Shown here in pieces: positions 12,301 through 24,800 of a DNA stretch of 64,000 nt (position 1 is the first letter of the stretch; each line of letters starts with the position of its first letter). A program made the translations under genes and the position numbers. Source of the DNA: Alitta virens (taxonomy: Eukaryota; Annelida; Polychaeta; Phyllodocida; Nereididae); contig OW028583.1 of NCBI GenBank assembly GCA_932294295.1, forward strand, positions 1,825,501-1,889,500, written 5' to 3'. The notes beneath the pieces are model-generated. The model saw only the letters and a program-made list of their open reading frames with translations. It had not been told where the DNA came from and searched no databases.

Positions 12301-15219
12301 CCATTATGTCATATCACAACTTTCTGAGCCATAAAATCCAATCTCAGTGCCAGTTTGCTGAAAGTTTCCTGTCCTTGCAATGATACATGTTTGCTAATTC
12401 TCGTCATTATGGTCATTTGTTGTGTCACAGAAAAGCAGCAGAAATTTCCAATGGAGGAAGTTCAGGGTTGACTTCTTGCTAACATGTCTATCAAATTTTG
12501 CATGTAATTTATGAAAAATATTACTGAAAATCTACTATAGGTAGAAATTGAATTACATTTTTATCGGTAAATCCCTATGCCAAAATCAGATGGGTATTGC
12601 CAACAAAGCAGAAAACACCCCAAATTACCAGGGTATAACTTTATACTCTGCTGCACTTGTTAAGGAGAAACCTGATATTTTAGTTGTTAGTTAAATGCAT
12701 TTAAAATAAGGTTTTTGGTAGGTTACTTAGTAATATGAATGTTATCATTGCTTATCCAGTTTCCATCAAACTTAGTTTTTGAGTTATCAGGTCTTTCTTA
12801 TTCATTTATCTATTTGTATATTCATTCCTTTTTTGTGTGTGTGATTGACTTTCATGAATGCGAAGTCTTACATCTTTTTGCTGCATTATGACATTATCAT
12901 TGGGTTATCAAGATTTTTTTTATTCATTTTTTATTTTCCTGCACATAGCGTGTTGTAGCTTGTTGGAAAGGCATTCTTACTGAAATGCAACACTATATTT
13001 TAACCAATTTCCACTAACCCTAAGAGTCTTATTAATATATATATAACTTTTATCGACACTTTTTCATATCAGAAAAGATACATATGTCACATATCTACTC
13101 ACTACATCTATCTTAAACAACATCTACAAAAATCTGATGTACAAGTTCTCATTATTTTATACATAATATACAGCTTAACATTTAAGGTCCCAGTTGCCAC
13201 AATTTGATGTTTTCTGGACAGAGTCCTGCTCTTAAACATTCAGTATTAAGGCTAAATAATATATATATATATAAGTACATAAAAGATAGCAAATAAAATT
13301 ACAGATCAAATCACAAATACTGATTACAATATCAATATTAGATTTAAATTTTACAAAAATATATACAAATACTGATCATAATATCACAATAAGATTCAAA
13401 TTAACACAAAAAGATAAGAATGTTCACATTGTAAAAGTCCATGTCATTAAAGACTTCAATATAATGACATTTCAGCCTAGACTTTCAACTGAGTCTCATC
13501 TCAGCTTGAAGCAAGTCAAGATTTTGCAGTTCCAAAGTGGGTAGAGTCCAAAGTGCAGTAAGCACAATATATGCAGAGTCCAAAGTGTGCAAGTAATAAC
13601 ACAAGAGTAGTTTTGCTTCCTCAGCTGGAAAGATGAAACCGATATTTTTATTGTGCACAGGGTATATGTATTAAAGGTACAATTCATGCAGTTTCCCCCC
13701 AGCAGGGCTGAGAGGGAATTATCAACCAATCACAATACAGTAAACTCCACTGCTGCTGACCATTTGCTCAATTATCATTCACATTGTGTGGGGTGATACC
13801 TCCCCCAAATAGGGTTGCTACCAGCATCTTTGGCTGAGATCTGGCAGGGATTAGTGAAGCTAAGACAATGGAGCAAAAGTGGACCCCCTGCAGTGCTCTG
13901 CATTGTGCTGAGGCTATTTATAGCTCAAGTCACAATGGGCTATTGTACTGAGTGTCAACTTTGGCTTGGTCAACAGTTTTGGAGGGAAAGTTTTGGAGGG
14001 AAAGTTAATTAGCTCCTCCCACAATTTAGGACTTAACAGTGAGGCATCTTAACAGGGCAATGCACTCACATAATACTGACAATAAATCAATATGAAGAAC
14101 AAAATGAATAATACAATCTATCAATTGACAATTGGACATAAGCAATCAATCAATTAATGACTTAATCAATCAATCAATCATATAGTCAATCAATTGATTA
14201 ATAACACAGTCAATCAATTAATAATGTAATCAATACTAATAATATAATCAATACTAATAATATAATCAATGTTCCTTGCAGCAGGCTAATTAAGTATAAG
14301 GCTAAACATGAGTAATGAGAAAACAACTGACACATGCGAGCAGAGCAGTGACTAGCACATGGAAATGATGAGAACACATAACAACTGCATTTAGGTCACA
14401 CATGAGCAGAGGCCTGCATAGGGCAGGTGTAATGAAGAGCAAATGTCATATAACTCTAACTGACATATATCCTTTGCCTAGGGCAAGTGTAATGAGGAGC
14501 ATACAATCAATGCACCTGTCATATAACTCTAACTGACATATATCCTTTGCCTAAGGCAAGTGTAATGAGGAGCATACAATCAATGCACCTGTCATATTAC
14601 TCTAACTGACATATATCCTTTGCCTAGGGCAAGTGTAACGAGGAGTGTACAATAATGCACCTGTCATATAATTCTAACTGACATACAATGAGTGGTTGCC
14701 AGGGGCTGCACTTTACAACATGTATAAAAAGTACCAGGCAACATTGCGCTGACCCTGGCATTTGGCTCTTCTAATTTGTGTTGACAGTCATGTCAGGGTT
14801 TGACTTCTTGCTAACATGTCTATCAAATTTTGCATGTAATTTATGAAAAATATTACTGAAAATCTACTATAGGTAGAAATTGAATTACATTTTTATAGAT
14901 AAATCCCTATGCCAAAATCAGATGGATATTGCCAACAAAGCAGAAAACACCCTAAATTACCAGGGTATAACTTAATACTCTGCTGCACTTGCCAAGGAGA
15001 AACCTGATATTTTAGTTGTTATTAATAGATTACTAATGAGATATTTATAAGAACAACTTACATTTATGCTTGTTTTTTATATTCAGGCCAAGTTTCTCAA
15101 CTCAGGAGCCAATGACATTATGGGCTGAAACATTGGACCAAATACTAGTAAGAGAGCGAGCGCTCTCAAGGGAGGTCTTGAATGTTGACTATGATGATAC
15201 CTATGCTGTAGCCAGGTAA
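9399..15219 (+). CDS. Receptor gene A: two-CTLD C-type lectin-like transmembrane protein
   Basis: Exons: 9399-9450, 9565-9891, 10130-10249, 10403-10606, 10771-10908, 11008-11076, 11218-11256, 11677-11752, 12054-12125, 15087-15219, giving 409 aa with no stop. Residues 1-17 are a signal peptide (MMKSLLLWLLSFVLLTK); ATG 9399 is chosen because the ATG at 9391 stops at once. CTLD1 (about 35-166) shows CYYTYTDKKRTW, WLGARW and FICRF. CTLD2 (167-281) shows STNWYNAR, FIGLTKGMWEWEG and YALC. A linker and a helix (about 320-341) follow, then a tail with LYSDV and YDDTYAVA. Neither CTLD has EPN or WND, so classic calcium-dependent sugar binding is not expected. CTLD introns are phase 1. The intron after 11256 starts with GC (GCAAGT). 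The final exon may end at TAA 15217-15219 or splice on at GTAAGC 15216. Likely a cell-surface recognition receptor; the ligand is unknown. Confidence 0.85.
12054..12059 (+). promoter_or_regulatory. Tandem NAG acceptor of gene A exon 9
   Basis: The acceptor reads CAGCAG, so splicing after the first or second AG would add or drop one residue just inside the membrane. Both choices keep the frame. Confidence 0.5.
14080..14275. repeat. ATCA/ATCAATTA-rich simple repeat
   Basis: Irregular runs of ATCAATCA and ATCAATTAAT type words fill the interval, together with short repeats of TAATATAATCAATAC at the right end. Confidence 0.6.
14420..14690. repeat. 73-bp tandem repeat, about 3.5 copies
   Basis: The word GTCATATAACTCTAAC begins at 14445, 14518, 14591 and (varied) 14663, giving periods of 73, 73 and 72 bp. 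Copies are over 90% alike, so the array is recent. It lies within the last intron of gene A. Confidence 0.85.
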
Positions 15220-15283
15220 GCTGTGACCAGGTAAGCTGTAGCCTGGTAAGCAGTGGTATGGTAAGCTTTGACCTGGTAAGCTT
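15212..15283 (+). repeat. Tandem array of splice-donor-like motifs at the end of gene A
   Basis: GTAAGC occurs five times with a spacing of about 14 bp, each preceded by a CAG- or TGG-like triplet. The first copy abuts the last recognised coding exon of gene A. Any donor after the first would include the in-frame TAA, so alternative use would change only the 3' UTR. Confidence 0.7.
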
Positions 15284-18200
15284 TAAAACATGATCTGCAT
15301 TTTATTCATCAAATCGACTAACTCCGAACAAATTGATTTATGAGAAAAACTGATATGTTGAGTATTATAATTTTAATAAATACTCAGAATAGCATTTTGT
15401 ATATGTCTCCTTTATTTCTGACATTATGGGGGTTTTGCATGAATTGATAGGCCAGTTCCGTAGACTGATGGGCTGACCAGATATGGACCTAGGTTGAATG
15501 TAACCACATTATAGAGTACCTTCGTTTTATTCTTTTTTTTGTTTTCACAATGTTTTTATTATTGTAAATTATTTCAAACTCAAACTGTTATGCTCAGTAT
15601 AACGTTCGACATCACACACATCACAGTCAACAAGGTGGGGCTTAATTTTACCCTTTACAATGCATTCATTTTACTAATACAGCTGACAAACCACAAACTC
15701 TATTTGAGTTGGTTAAAATAAAAGTCTAATAAATTGTCTTGAAATTTATTATTGTAACAATCGTGAAAATGGATCAAAATTCTAATATATTTTTAATTTA
15801 ACTACCGCCATTGATCAAAATATTTTTTTATTCGATTGCCTTCCTGCACTATTCTTTACCTTTTTATATCAATTCATCTTGAAAACTATTTTGTCTGATT
15901 TACGTTATTGCGCCAGAGTTGATAAAAAATCATAGATTTCATCACCATAAAAAAGCTTCTGAAATAGATTAACAATTTCAAATTGATTTTGTCACTGTGG
16001 AAATTCACCCTGCAGAAGTTCTACTATGTTGAGAGTAAGATGGAGCCTCCATATGGAATATGGTTATTCTCCACACAAAGTAGAACACTTACTCATACAT
16101 AAGAACAAATTCATGGGACATTTCAACAATTGTGTACATAAATCATGATATATTTTGATAATATGAAGCTAATTATAAGCAACCTAACAAGCCTACTCAA
16201 CATAGATTAGCATAAATGGTAATTAATACTTACAGGACTAGAAATTACATCTAATATAGATATATAGATTTTTTTTTTAAAGAGACAGATCAATGTTGCC
16301 CTATTTTTCATTCCACAAGGCTGAAAGAGTCACTTATATATAAAACCATTTGCCAGATGTGTTAATATTTTCAAAAAGATTTATTAGTATTTGATGTAAA
16401 GTATGTTGATAATATCACAGTTAATAACTAAAAAATACAAGAACTGATCGCTATATAAATCTATAAAGTCTATATAGACTATAATTTATTGTAAGGCACC
16501 AAAGGGTAAAAGCACAAATTAAATATCAGCACATGTATGAAAAGTATGTAAGAATCTAAGTATATTTTTTTACCAAAAATATAATACACCGGGTACAGAT
16601 ATATACAATTGAGGACTTGAGGGTGGTTTAAAATTCAAATAAACCCCACTGTCGGACCACAATTTGAGAAGTTTTTGAGATTGAGTTATTGTACTTTCAG
16701 CTATGGTGGCAGTTCCTATGTCCAAATGACAGACGGGTCCAACCAGAAAGAGAGCCACATCTGCCAAAATACAGCATTTTAAACTTGGCATATATATATA
16801 TATATATATTTAGTGTATTAAAGCTTTTTGCTTGGTATATTAATCGACAATAAAATTAATTTTAGCACATTATTGCCTGGTTCTCATTTATAGATAAGGA
16901 AATATTTTATATATATTGAGCCTGGGTTGATCCTTGACAATGTATCAATCCAGAAATATCATGTTGCGATAAAAAACAATTAAAGTTATATCACTGTCAA
17001 TTGTGTTGATTGAGATGTTACTATCACAAGGGACAGTATTGACTAACCCTGGAAATCCCATAATATTTTGCAAATGGCTTATGCAAATGAAGAAATGTCA
17101 AATCTTTGTATATTACAAACCATGCATAAAAAAAACAAGTTCTATCAAAATGTTTAATTAAAATTCACGACCAGTTTAGAGGTATGGCACTGAGTATAAA
17201 TAAGAAGTTAGTAAACAATCTATTAAGAAGTTAATCTATCTCATTATAATATCTGTAAAAGCTGCAGTGTCTATTGAAGATCATATTTCATTAAAAAAAT
17301 AAAATAAAATATAAATCATAAATAAAGTTACATAATTACTTTGCAAAATACTAAGCTTTGGCCGGACACCAGACTCAGTAATGATTAATTACGTAATGGA
17401 TTATATCAAATATCATGTTTGACACTTTTCAGAAAAGAAAAATAAGGTCATTGACCTGGAAATGGGAACTGGCATGCTATCATAATTATGTTAATGAATA
17501 CTATCTGATGTTTTGGCTGTAACATTTTGTCTATTCCTTTGCTCATCCAGATGAAACAGTACAATTTGATGTTTTCCAAATAGTTTAATGGGTAACATGC
17601 ATAAATAGTTAAGATAATGATGATCAAACTTTTGAAAAGTGAGATCTTAGAATTTTATTGATGAGAAGTAAAATTAACGTCACAGGCACCATCATAATGA
17701 TTAATCTTTGGAAAGGTGGTACTCCCAAAGTAAATCTTTTCATTTTTATCAAATCATGCATAGTCAATAGGAATATATTTCTGTATTCCTTGGTATTCAT
17801 AACAATTAAAATACAAACTTGTTAACAAACTAGTTTTGTGACAAGTGGTACTTTGGTGTAATGATGTAGTCTCAACATATATGCACACATTTTGATACCA
17901 GCTAATTTACAATTCACTGCAGTTTGGTTCACTATATTTAAACTCTTCCTTATCATTAAAATGTTCTGTTTGGCAAAGCAATGCAATTATACCTAATTGG
18001 ACAACATTAAACATCTTGTTTAACCAAGTCTATTGACAAAGTATTCCATTATTCTGAAAATGAGTAGCAAGGTTGATGTGGGCTCTGTTATTAAGTTTTA
18101 TCCCACACGTGTTTCCTGATGTCTATCATATATTTTCCAATTATTTTGTAAGGAATTCCTTGGGCTCAGAAGTGCGTTTGGCTAAGCTCATTGTGTCTTC

Positions 18201-18814
18201 TTTTTGAAACTGATTTGCTGTTTCCCTGAGATGAATGCCTGCACAAATGTCTGTTACCATCATGGGCCTCAATCTGTCTTGATGGGTGGGGGACGCAGGC
18301 CTACTTTGTCCGTCTCATTTTCCCTCCCTTGTACAAGTGGCAGCAGTTTACATGCAGACACTTCTCAAGAGATAAAGTAATCATTATGGTGGATTATTGA
18401 AACCAAACTATTGTATTGATATGTGAGATGAAGTGTAAAGCAATGCACAAATGTTCCCAAAAAAAGAATGTGTAGAAAAAAGGTAATTTGTGAATTTCAT
18501 TGCATTGATCTTCCCCTTTCCTCAACCTCCCCCATCCAAAAAGGGGTGCGGGTATATATCCCCCTATCACCCCCCCCCCCCTGTATTGACGCCCTCCATG
18601 GGAATTATTGTCTCTACCTTTCATCACTTTCTAATGATCTTGATGCTCCCTTCATAACTACTTTTGTCAAACCAAATTTTATCACACATGACAAAAACAC
18701 AACACATATTTGTATGACAGTTTCTTTATTGTTACAGAAAAGCTTAAGTGAAAAGTTATATTCATGTATTAATATTGAATAATAAAATAATGCTGCAGTT
18801 ATATGCAAAGGGCT
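15284..18814. other. Intergenic DNA between convergent genes A and B
   Basis: AT-rich DNA without a recognisable coding exon. A possible polyadenylation signal AATAAA for gene A lies at 15375-15380. Further tail exons of gene A could be here, but I could not identify any. Short (TA)n at about 16791-16810 and a C-run near 18567-18580 are present. Confidence 0.4.
18724..18729 (-). terminator. Polyadenylation signal of gene B
   Basis: AATAAA on the minus strand, about 85 bp downstream of the TGA stop of gene B. Confidence 0.5.
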
Positions 18815-21800
18815 TCAACGTAGCATTGATTGCACATTTTGGTAGTCGGATTGGCTGGATTGATCGCCCGTCATCTCACCACCATTTTCAGCAACTGTAG
18901 TGAAGGCTCTGTTTAAAATGAAAGTGATAAGGAATAATTAGCAAAGCTCAATGCAATATTCACTGTATTTTAGAGATAAGCCTGTGTTATATTTCATCCT
19001 CTGTCAGTACCGAATGCAACCAACATGCAGGTGAGAGTTTGCAAATGAAAAATGCAAGAGCTGGGAAGATTACTGTCTGATTTCTCAACCACATGGCTAC
19101 CGAGCTGTGTCATAGTTAATTACGTTAATTAAATATTACTAAGATGAAGGAAAATAATTATATTTCTGCGTACTACTTTAAGCATGACCGCATGTGCCGG
19201 TATGTACATGGCCAATTGTGCCATGTGCGTTTTCCATCCATTTGGATAAAGACATGGAAAACGCATGGTTTTTGTCTCATTATAATTAGTTAAAACCATG
19301 CATTTTGCCATGCGTTTATCCTTCTCATGGAAAACGCATGTGGCACATTTGGCCATGTATGACAGTTTATTTTTTTACCTATGAATAAAAATATAATATT
19401 AGATTTTTTTGCCACGTTTACCTATTTCCAGTGAAGCCACTGCATTCCCTGTTGTGGTTTGATGCTGAATAGCCTCTTTGCCAACTTGTGCTGTAATCTC
19501 CACTAAAACCAATATAAACGCGTGAATCAGTCATCCGATACAATAGCTTTTGGAAGCCCTCCATGTGAATGACTTTTCAGTTCAACCCTTCATTATGTAA
19601 TATTTCAATCACTGTCGTATTTTTAACTACGCAAGTCAAATACCTTTCTTGTATACTCTGAATTTGATTTACTGTAGCAAACCATCAACTTTTGGGCTTT
19701 TAACAGAATTTCTATCATACTACTTCGAAAGATAGTCAACTGTTCAGTAAGTAGGGACAGAATGAGATCAAAAATGTATTTCTCCAAATCCAGAGCACTG
19801 AATCTTTACTCTTGTGGTCGAACACTCATCATGAGCTGAATGTTTATGTTTTTATTTATATTGAAGCAAAACCACGTAAAAAAAGAACAGGTTTGTGCAG
19901 TAAGTTTTAACATGTCTGTTCTCAATTTTTCGACGCTGAAGAAAAATGCTAAAATTACTTACTAAAATGCATGCTAAGAATGTGATGAATGTATAAATGT
20001 GAAGCAAATGTATGTAATGGGAAATTAATTAATCAATGAATTTAAAAAAATTTAGCATGCGAAGCAAATGTATGTGATGACAGTTCAGCAAAACACAGTT
20101 CCGTATCCTTCCCACTCTTTCTTGAGTGAAAAGCTAACCTCGTTAATAACATCATGTTAGCACTTTTCTTACTGATATGTTCATCAGTATATAAAGAACA
20201 CAATTCTTCTAAGGCTTGTTATTTTCGAAAGTCAAACTGGTGATTTGTGATGATTAGTTCACTTTTGTTGACATCGACTGCCATGATGGATGAACAGTGG
20301 TGCCACCAATGAGGGAACACGCCATATAAGTTTCTAGAATTTAATTAATTTCGGCGGGAAACTACCTACTGTTACCTAGATCATTTGCAGGCTATACATG
20401 GCCAATTGTGCTACATGCGTTTTCCATGCGTTTATCCAAACGCATGGAAAACGCATGGTTTTTTTTCCTTATTATAATTAGCTAAAATCCATGCGTTTTC
20501 CATGAGTTTATCCTTCTCATGGAAAACGCACGTGGCACATTTGGCCATGATATATATATTGAATTTACTGTAATATAAATGCAATCGGAGATAGCTGGTG
20601 TAAGGATTGGATGAATAAATAAAATAAATTGAATAACGGACTTCTCCTTGACCAAACTAGTTGTTTAGACAGCGCCATATTTATAAGCTGCTTGCTTCGG
20701 AAATATTCGTCTGCATTTAGGTATGAAAATGTGTGCTGAATTTAACCAAACTAGTGCTGATCAACTAATTATTGAATAAGGATTCGAACGAGGTATGCTA
20801 GAAGTGGTTAAAATTTCAATGTATGAGAGATAGGGAGGAATCCGGGTGCTAACGTTGCAGGGCTAATGTGATGACCAATAAATAAATAAATTTAATTTGA
20901 GAATTAAGCTTACCAAGTTCTGTGAGCTGCGTTCATGTAATCAGATCTTGGAGATCCTCTCAGCCAAGTTGGTGTTGGTGTTGTGCTAAAGATTGACGAT
21001 CCTCTGATGGGGTGTCCCAATCCGTCGATCACATCGTCCAAACTTCAAAACACACAATGCGGTTTTAGAGTGACTAGCTCATTAGAGGTTACATAGTGAG
21101 TTGGGCAAGCACTTCCAGCCTTTATGCTACATGTACCATTGGCAATTATTTTTTTTTTTTGCTTTTTTTGGAAAAAAAGTGAAACAACTGTCGAAAAAAA
21201 CTGCCAAGACGTTTGAACAACAGAGAGATTATCCCCGAATGTTAATTTGAAGGATTGAAAATATTTGAATTTTTTTTGCCAGTCCAACCACTTTAAATCA
21301 ATGGTATATATTACACAAGAATCATGTATGATTGACAACATAATAATAATAATAATTCATTTTATATACCATAAAATCCATACAATGCTCCAAATCGGCT
21401 TAGATAATATATACAAATGCAAATGGACAAACAAAATAAATTAAAATCAGAAAATATCAAATATTACTGGTAAAAACCAAGGGAATGAAAATGTTAAACA
21501 TGCATTACATTGAGGATTATAAACAATTTCTTATCATTACCATTTTGCATGATGGACAACATAAAACAATTGTAGATCATTCTGTATATATTAGCAAGCA
21601 TTAAAATATGCTATTAATAAAATGACTTACTCAAAAATTCCGAGGTGTCTTGGCACAAACCTCCTCTTTGGCTTGATGCATTTGCTTCAATATATGAAAA
21701 GAAATATTTATTGAATCAGAAAAGTATTAAGACAATCTTATTACCCAATGCGTATTGTTAAATTATATCAATAAATGTTGTTCTAAATAATGGTCTAAAT

Positions 21801-24800
21801 ATTCTTTGAAATATTTTTTTAACGCAAAAATGCAGAATAATAGGAATAAAGAAAAAATTAACTCACTTGTATACATTGAAGACTACTCCAATTATATTAA
21901 TCAGTAGTGATAGTCCAAGTAAACCGGATAGTATCCAAATAACTGAAAGAATCATGATTCATATTCTTTGAAAGGTTTCACTCATTTCTGTGAGAACTGT
22001 CTTTTTTTTCTTCTTGTCCGCATAATATTTTCAAAATATAAATCATACTGCAACATTTGATCTCAAAACTGGCTTTTTTTACAACTTGCTGAAATTTTTG
22101 GTTTGACGTTTCCGTCATATTTTCAACTATTTCTTCTTATAATGAATAAATTATATAAATGTAAATATTTATGTAGACATGAAAATCTTACTTAAAGTAT
22201 AATTGTCCATCCCAGGTTCTTGCAAATGATTTTCCTCATTGCAATTGACTTTTTCATCTGTAATTATACACATTAAAAGTAAAATGTATGTTATATGAAA
22301 AATTTAATACGTGAGTAATACATGAAAATATATTATCAAGAAGCTTCAGTATGGTGACATTACATACATTATTGTATGTTGTAAGATTAATAAACAATGT
22401 ACCCGTGTGCTCTACAAATTCATTCCAGTCATGAAGTAGCTTTAGAATTGAAAATACATCAATATTTTCATCTGAGTGGTTTATAACAGTTATGGCTTCC
22501 TGTACATAGTTACAGCTAAGATCACTCGGTGTATAGTTGCAGTGGGCAGAGTTGGAAAAGAGTGGCTGAGCTATGGTTTCTATGAGTCTAAATGTTATTT
22601 TGAGGAGTACTGTTTTTTTTGAGAAAAATACTTCAGTGCCCCATGAAAGTGAGACGGGGGTCCTTTGGGACATGGGATACATTGGGACAACTGCCATAGC
22701 GGGATAATAAACAACTTCAGAAATACAAGGCTGGTCTCACACTTAAGCAGTGGAACATCATTTCATCTGTGGAAACTGTCAAGATCAAGTAAAGCATTCA
22801 GTGGAGGTGGTTCATTTCATTTTTTTTTTTCTTGAAGTCTGTAGTACATTATCCATTAATTCTTTCGACCACAAAGTTTTCGCATGATAGTGCACAACAA
22901 TTGCGCCAAATCCATGTTTGATAAGACTTGCCTTTCATAACAATTTGACTTGGCATAGCAGTAATCTCACACAGCATGAATGAAAGAATTAACAGGGGGT
23001 TCTTTTAAAAACCAGTGCATAAGGACAGTCGGAGTACAATGGGACAGTGAGGGGACTGTATAATTAACCACAATTATGTTGAATATCAATATTTTATCAT
23101 AGAATGGCAAGAACCAAAAAGATGAACTTGAGAGGCACACCTAGAGTGGCCCTGACCTTAAGAAGAGAAGGTTTTATCATGTTATTGCAGGGAAAGGCTG
23201 TGTGTCAGCTAGACCCTTTAGGCACCTCATCCTAAATTCACGTACATTTTGTATTTGAACTTGATGAAAAATAAACCAGGCCAATGTGTTTAAAATACGA
23301 TTTTTACTGGCTAAATGAAAACATGCAGTAAGTTCTTTTTTCCACTAATGCTTCCAGTGGGAAGTTTAAAATTACGGCTGGGATTTGTTGAATTGTCATA
23401 CCTAACAGTCTCAACAATTGTTTTGCTATTGAGAAATGTCATCAGGTATTTAGTATTTAAAAAAAAATTTAAATTGTGTTGCATATATTCAATCGTGTTA
23501 AAAAAATTCAAATGGCATGCTCCGAAGTCTGATAGATGATCACTGAACTTGTAATTGTTTTTATATGAGTGACAATTCACAAATTGAATAATGTCATGGA
23601 CCTCATGCCTGGGGACCATTTCATTATGCATGTTTTGCTGCTTCAGAACTGTTGCACACATATGAGACTATGTCATTGAGTATTAAACTTGTACAATTTT
23701 GTTTTGTTTGCGAGATATTCAACCAAAAAAGATGTCTTAATGTCTCCCCTACTTAAGCGGAAAATAACAATAGCATTTCTTTTTAAATTATCTAAAGTGT
23801 ATTCCGGATAAGAAAATGGGAAATGTCAATTATTGAGGTATAATTAAAGTTCATTACTTACTGGTTGAACAGAAAGCATTCAACTTCACATTGCAATCTT
23901 CTGCATTCTTTGTTCCTCTTTCATCCAGCATAAGGCACTGCTCCTTCAAATTTCTACTTCCCACGGTTGGCCAATTGCTTGGCAAAATCTCATTACCATC
24001 TGTTTCATGAAATTAAAATGTGTACATTGTATAGGGGGAGAAAAAGTAACAGAACCTACAGAGGGCACTACAACCACAGAGTAATAATACCATGAGAGGA
24101 CAGTGCAATTGAAGCAATGTAAGCCTGTTCAGACTTGTGTTTCACAATATGACAAGCCCACAGAGTAACCTGCTTTCATGATAGAAAAGTTATGATTTTT
24201 TCATTGTTCTGTTTAAATACACTTAAGTAATTGAAATATTATTTTGTTTACATGATAATACGCTCACACGAATATGACTTCACAACAGTAAACAATCAAG
24301 TGAAATCATTATAGCTATTGTGATGATTGTGACATCACCAATGTTAATGGTTGCATTCACAACCCGGAAAGTCTCTAGATGGCTTATGCAAATAAAGAAC
24401 TTTCCAATCTGTGTATATATATATCTGTGCTATAACTGTAGCCAATAAAATATAACAGGATAATGTCAATTGTTACATGGATGACATCATAGGACATATG
24501 ACGTCATTAAACAATACTTATCTGCTACGGTGTCAGTGACCTCGGTGGTAAATTAATTTGGAACACAAAAAAATGTCCTCAGTATTTCATACCGACAAAC
24601 ATTTTTGCCTAAACTTTTAAGTGCCATAAATAATACATGAGAGGTTTATAAAAAGTCTGACTTGTAATAAGGGAGCTCAATCATCATTGTGTCTTCAGCC
24701 TTCAATAGGCTAATGCTATTCTGAGATCTGACGAGGTTGGCACACATTGTCAAACGCTTACTCGCTTACAAGCAACAGAAGATTAGTAACCTTTTCAATA

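Larger units (their letters stand above)
12462..15021 (+). repeat. 228-bp direct repeat flanking 2.1 kb in the last intron of gene A
   Basis: Copies at 12462-12689 and 14793-15021 match almost base for base (about 96%), starting near TCAGGGTT and ending near TTTTAGTTGTT. The DNA between holds ATCA-rich repeats and a 73-bp tandem array, with no reverse transcriptase or integrase frame. It may be a segmental duplication or two copies of one repeat; I see no TG...CA ends that would make these LTRs. Confidence 0.8.

Noticed and set aside
12462..15021. Solo LTR pair of a retrovirus-like element
   Set aside because: Repeats lack TG...CA ends, primer-binding site and any gag/pol frame between them.
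18468..18782. 104-codon plus-strand frame
   Set aside because: Crosses a C-run, has no motif and overlaps the 3' end of gene B; looks like chance.
20770..20800. GTTCGAATCC box on the minus strand, like a tRNA T-loop
   Set aside because: No matching T-stem, acceptor stem or A-box at the right distance.
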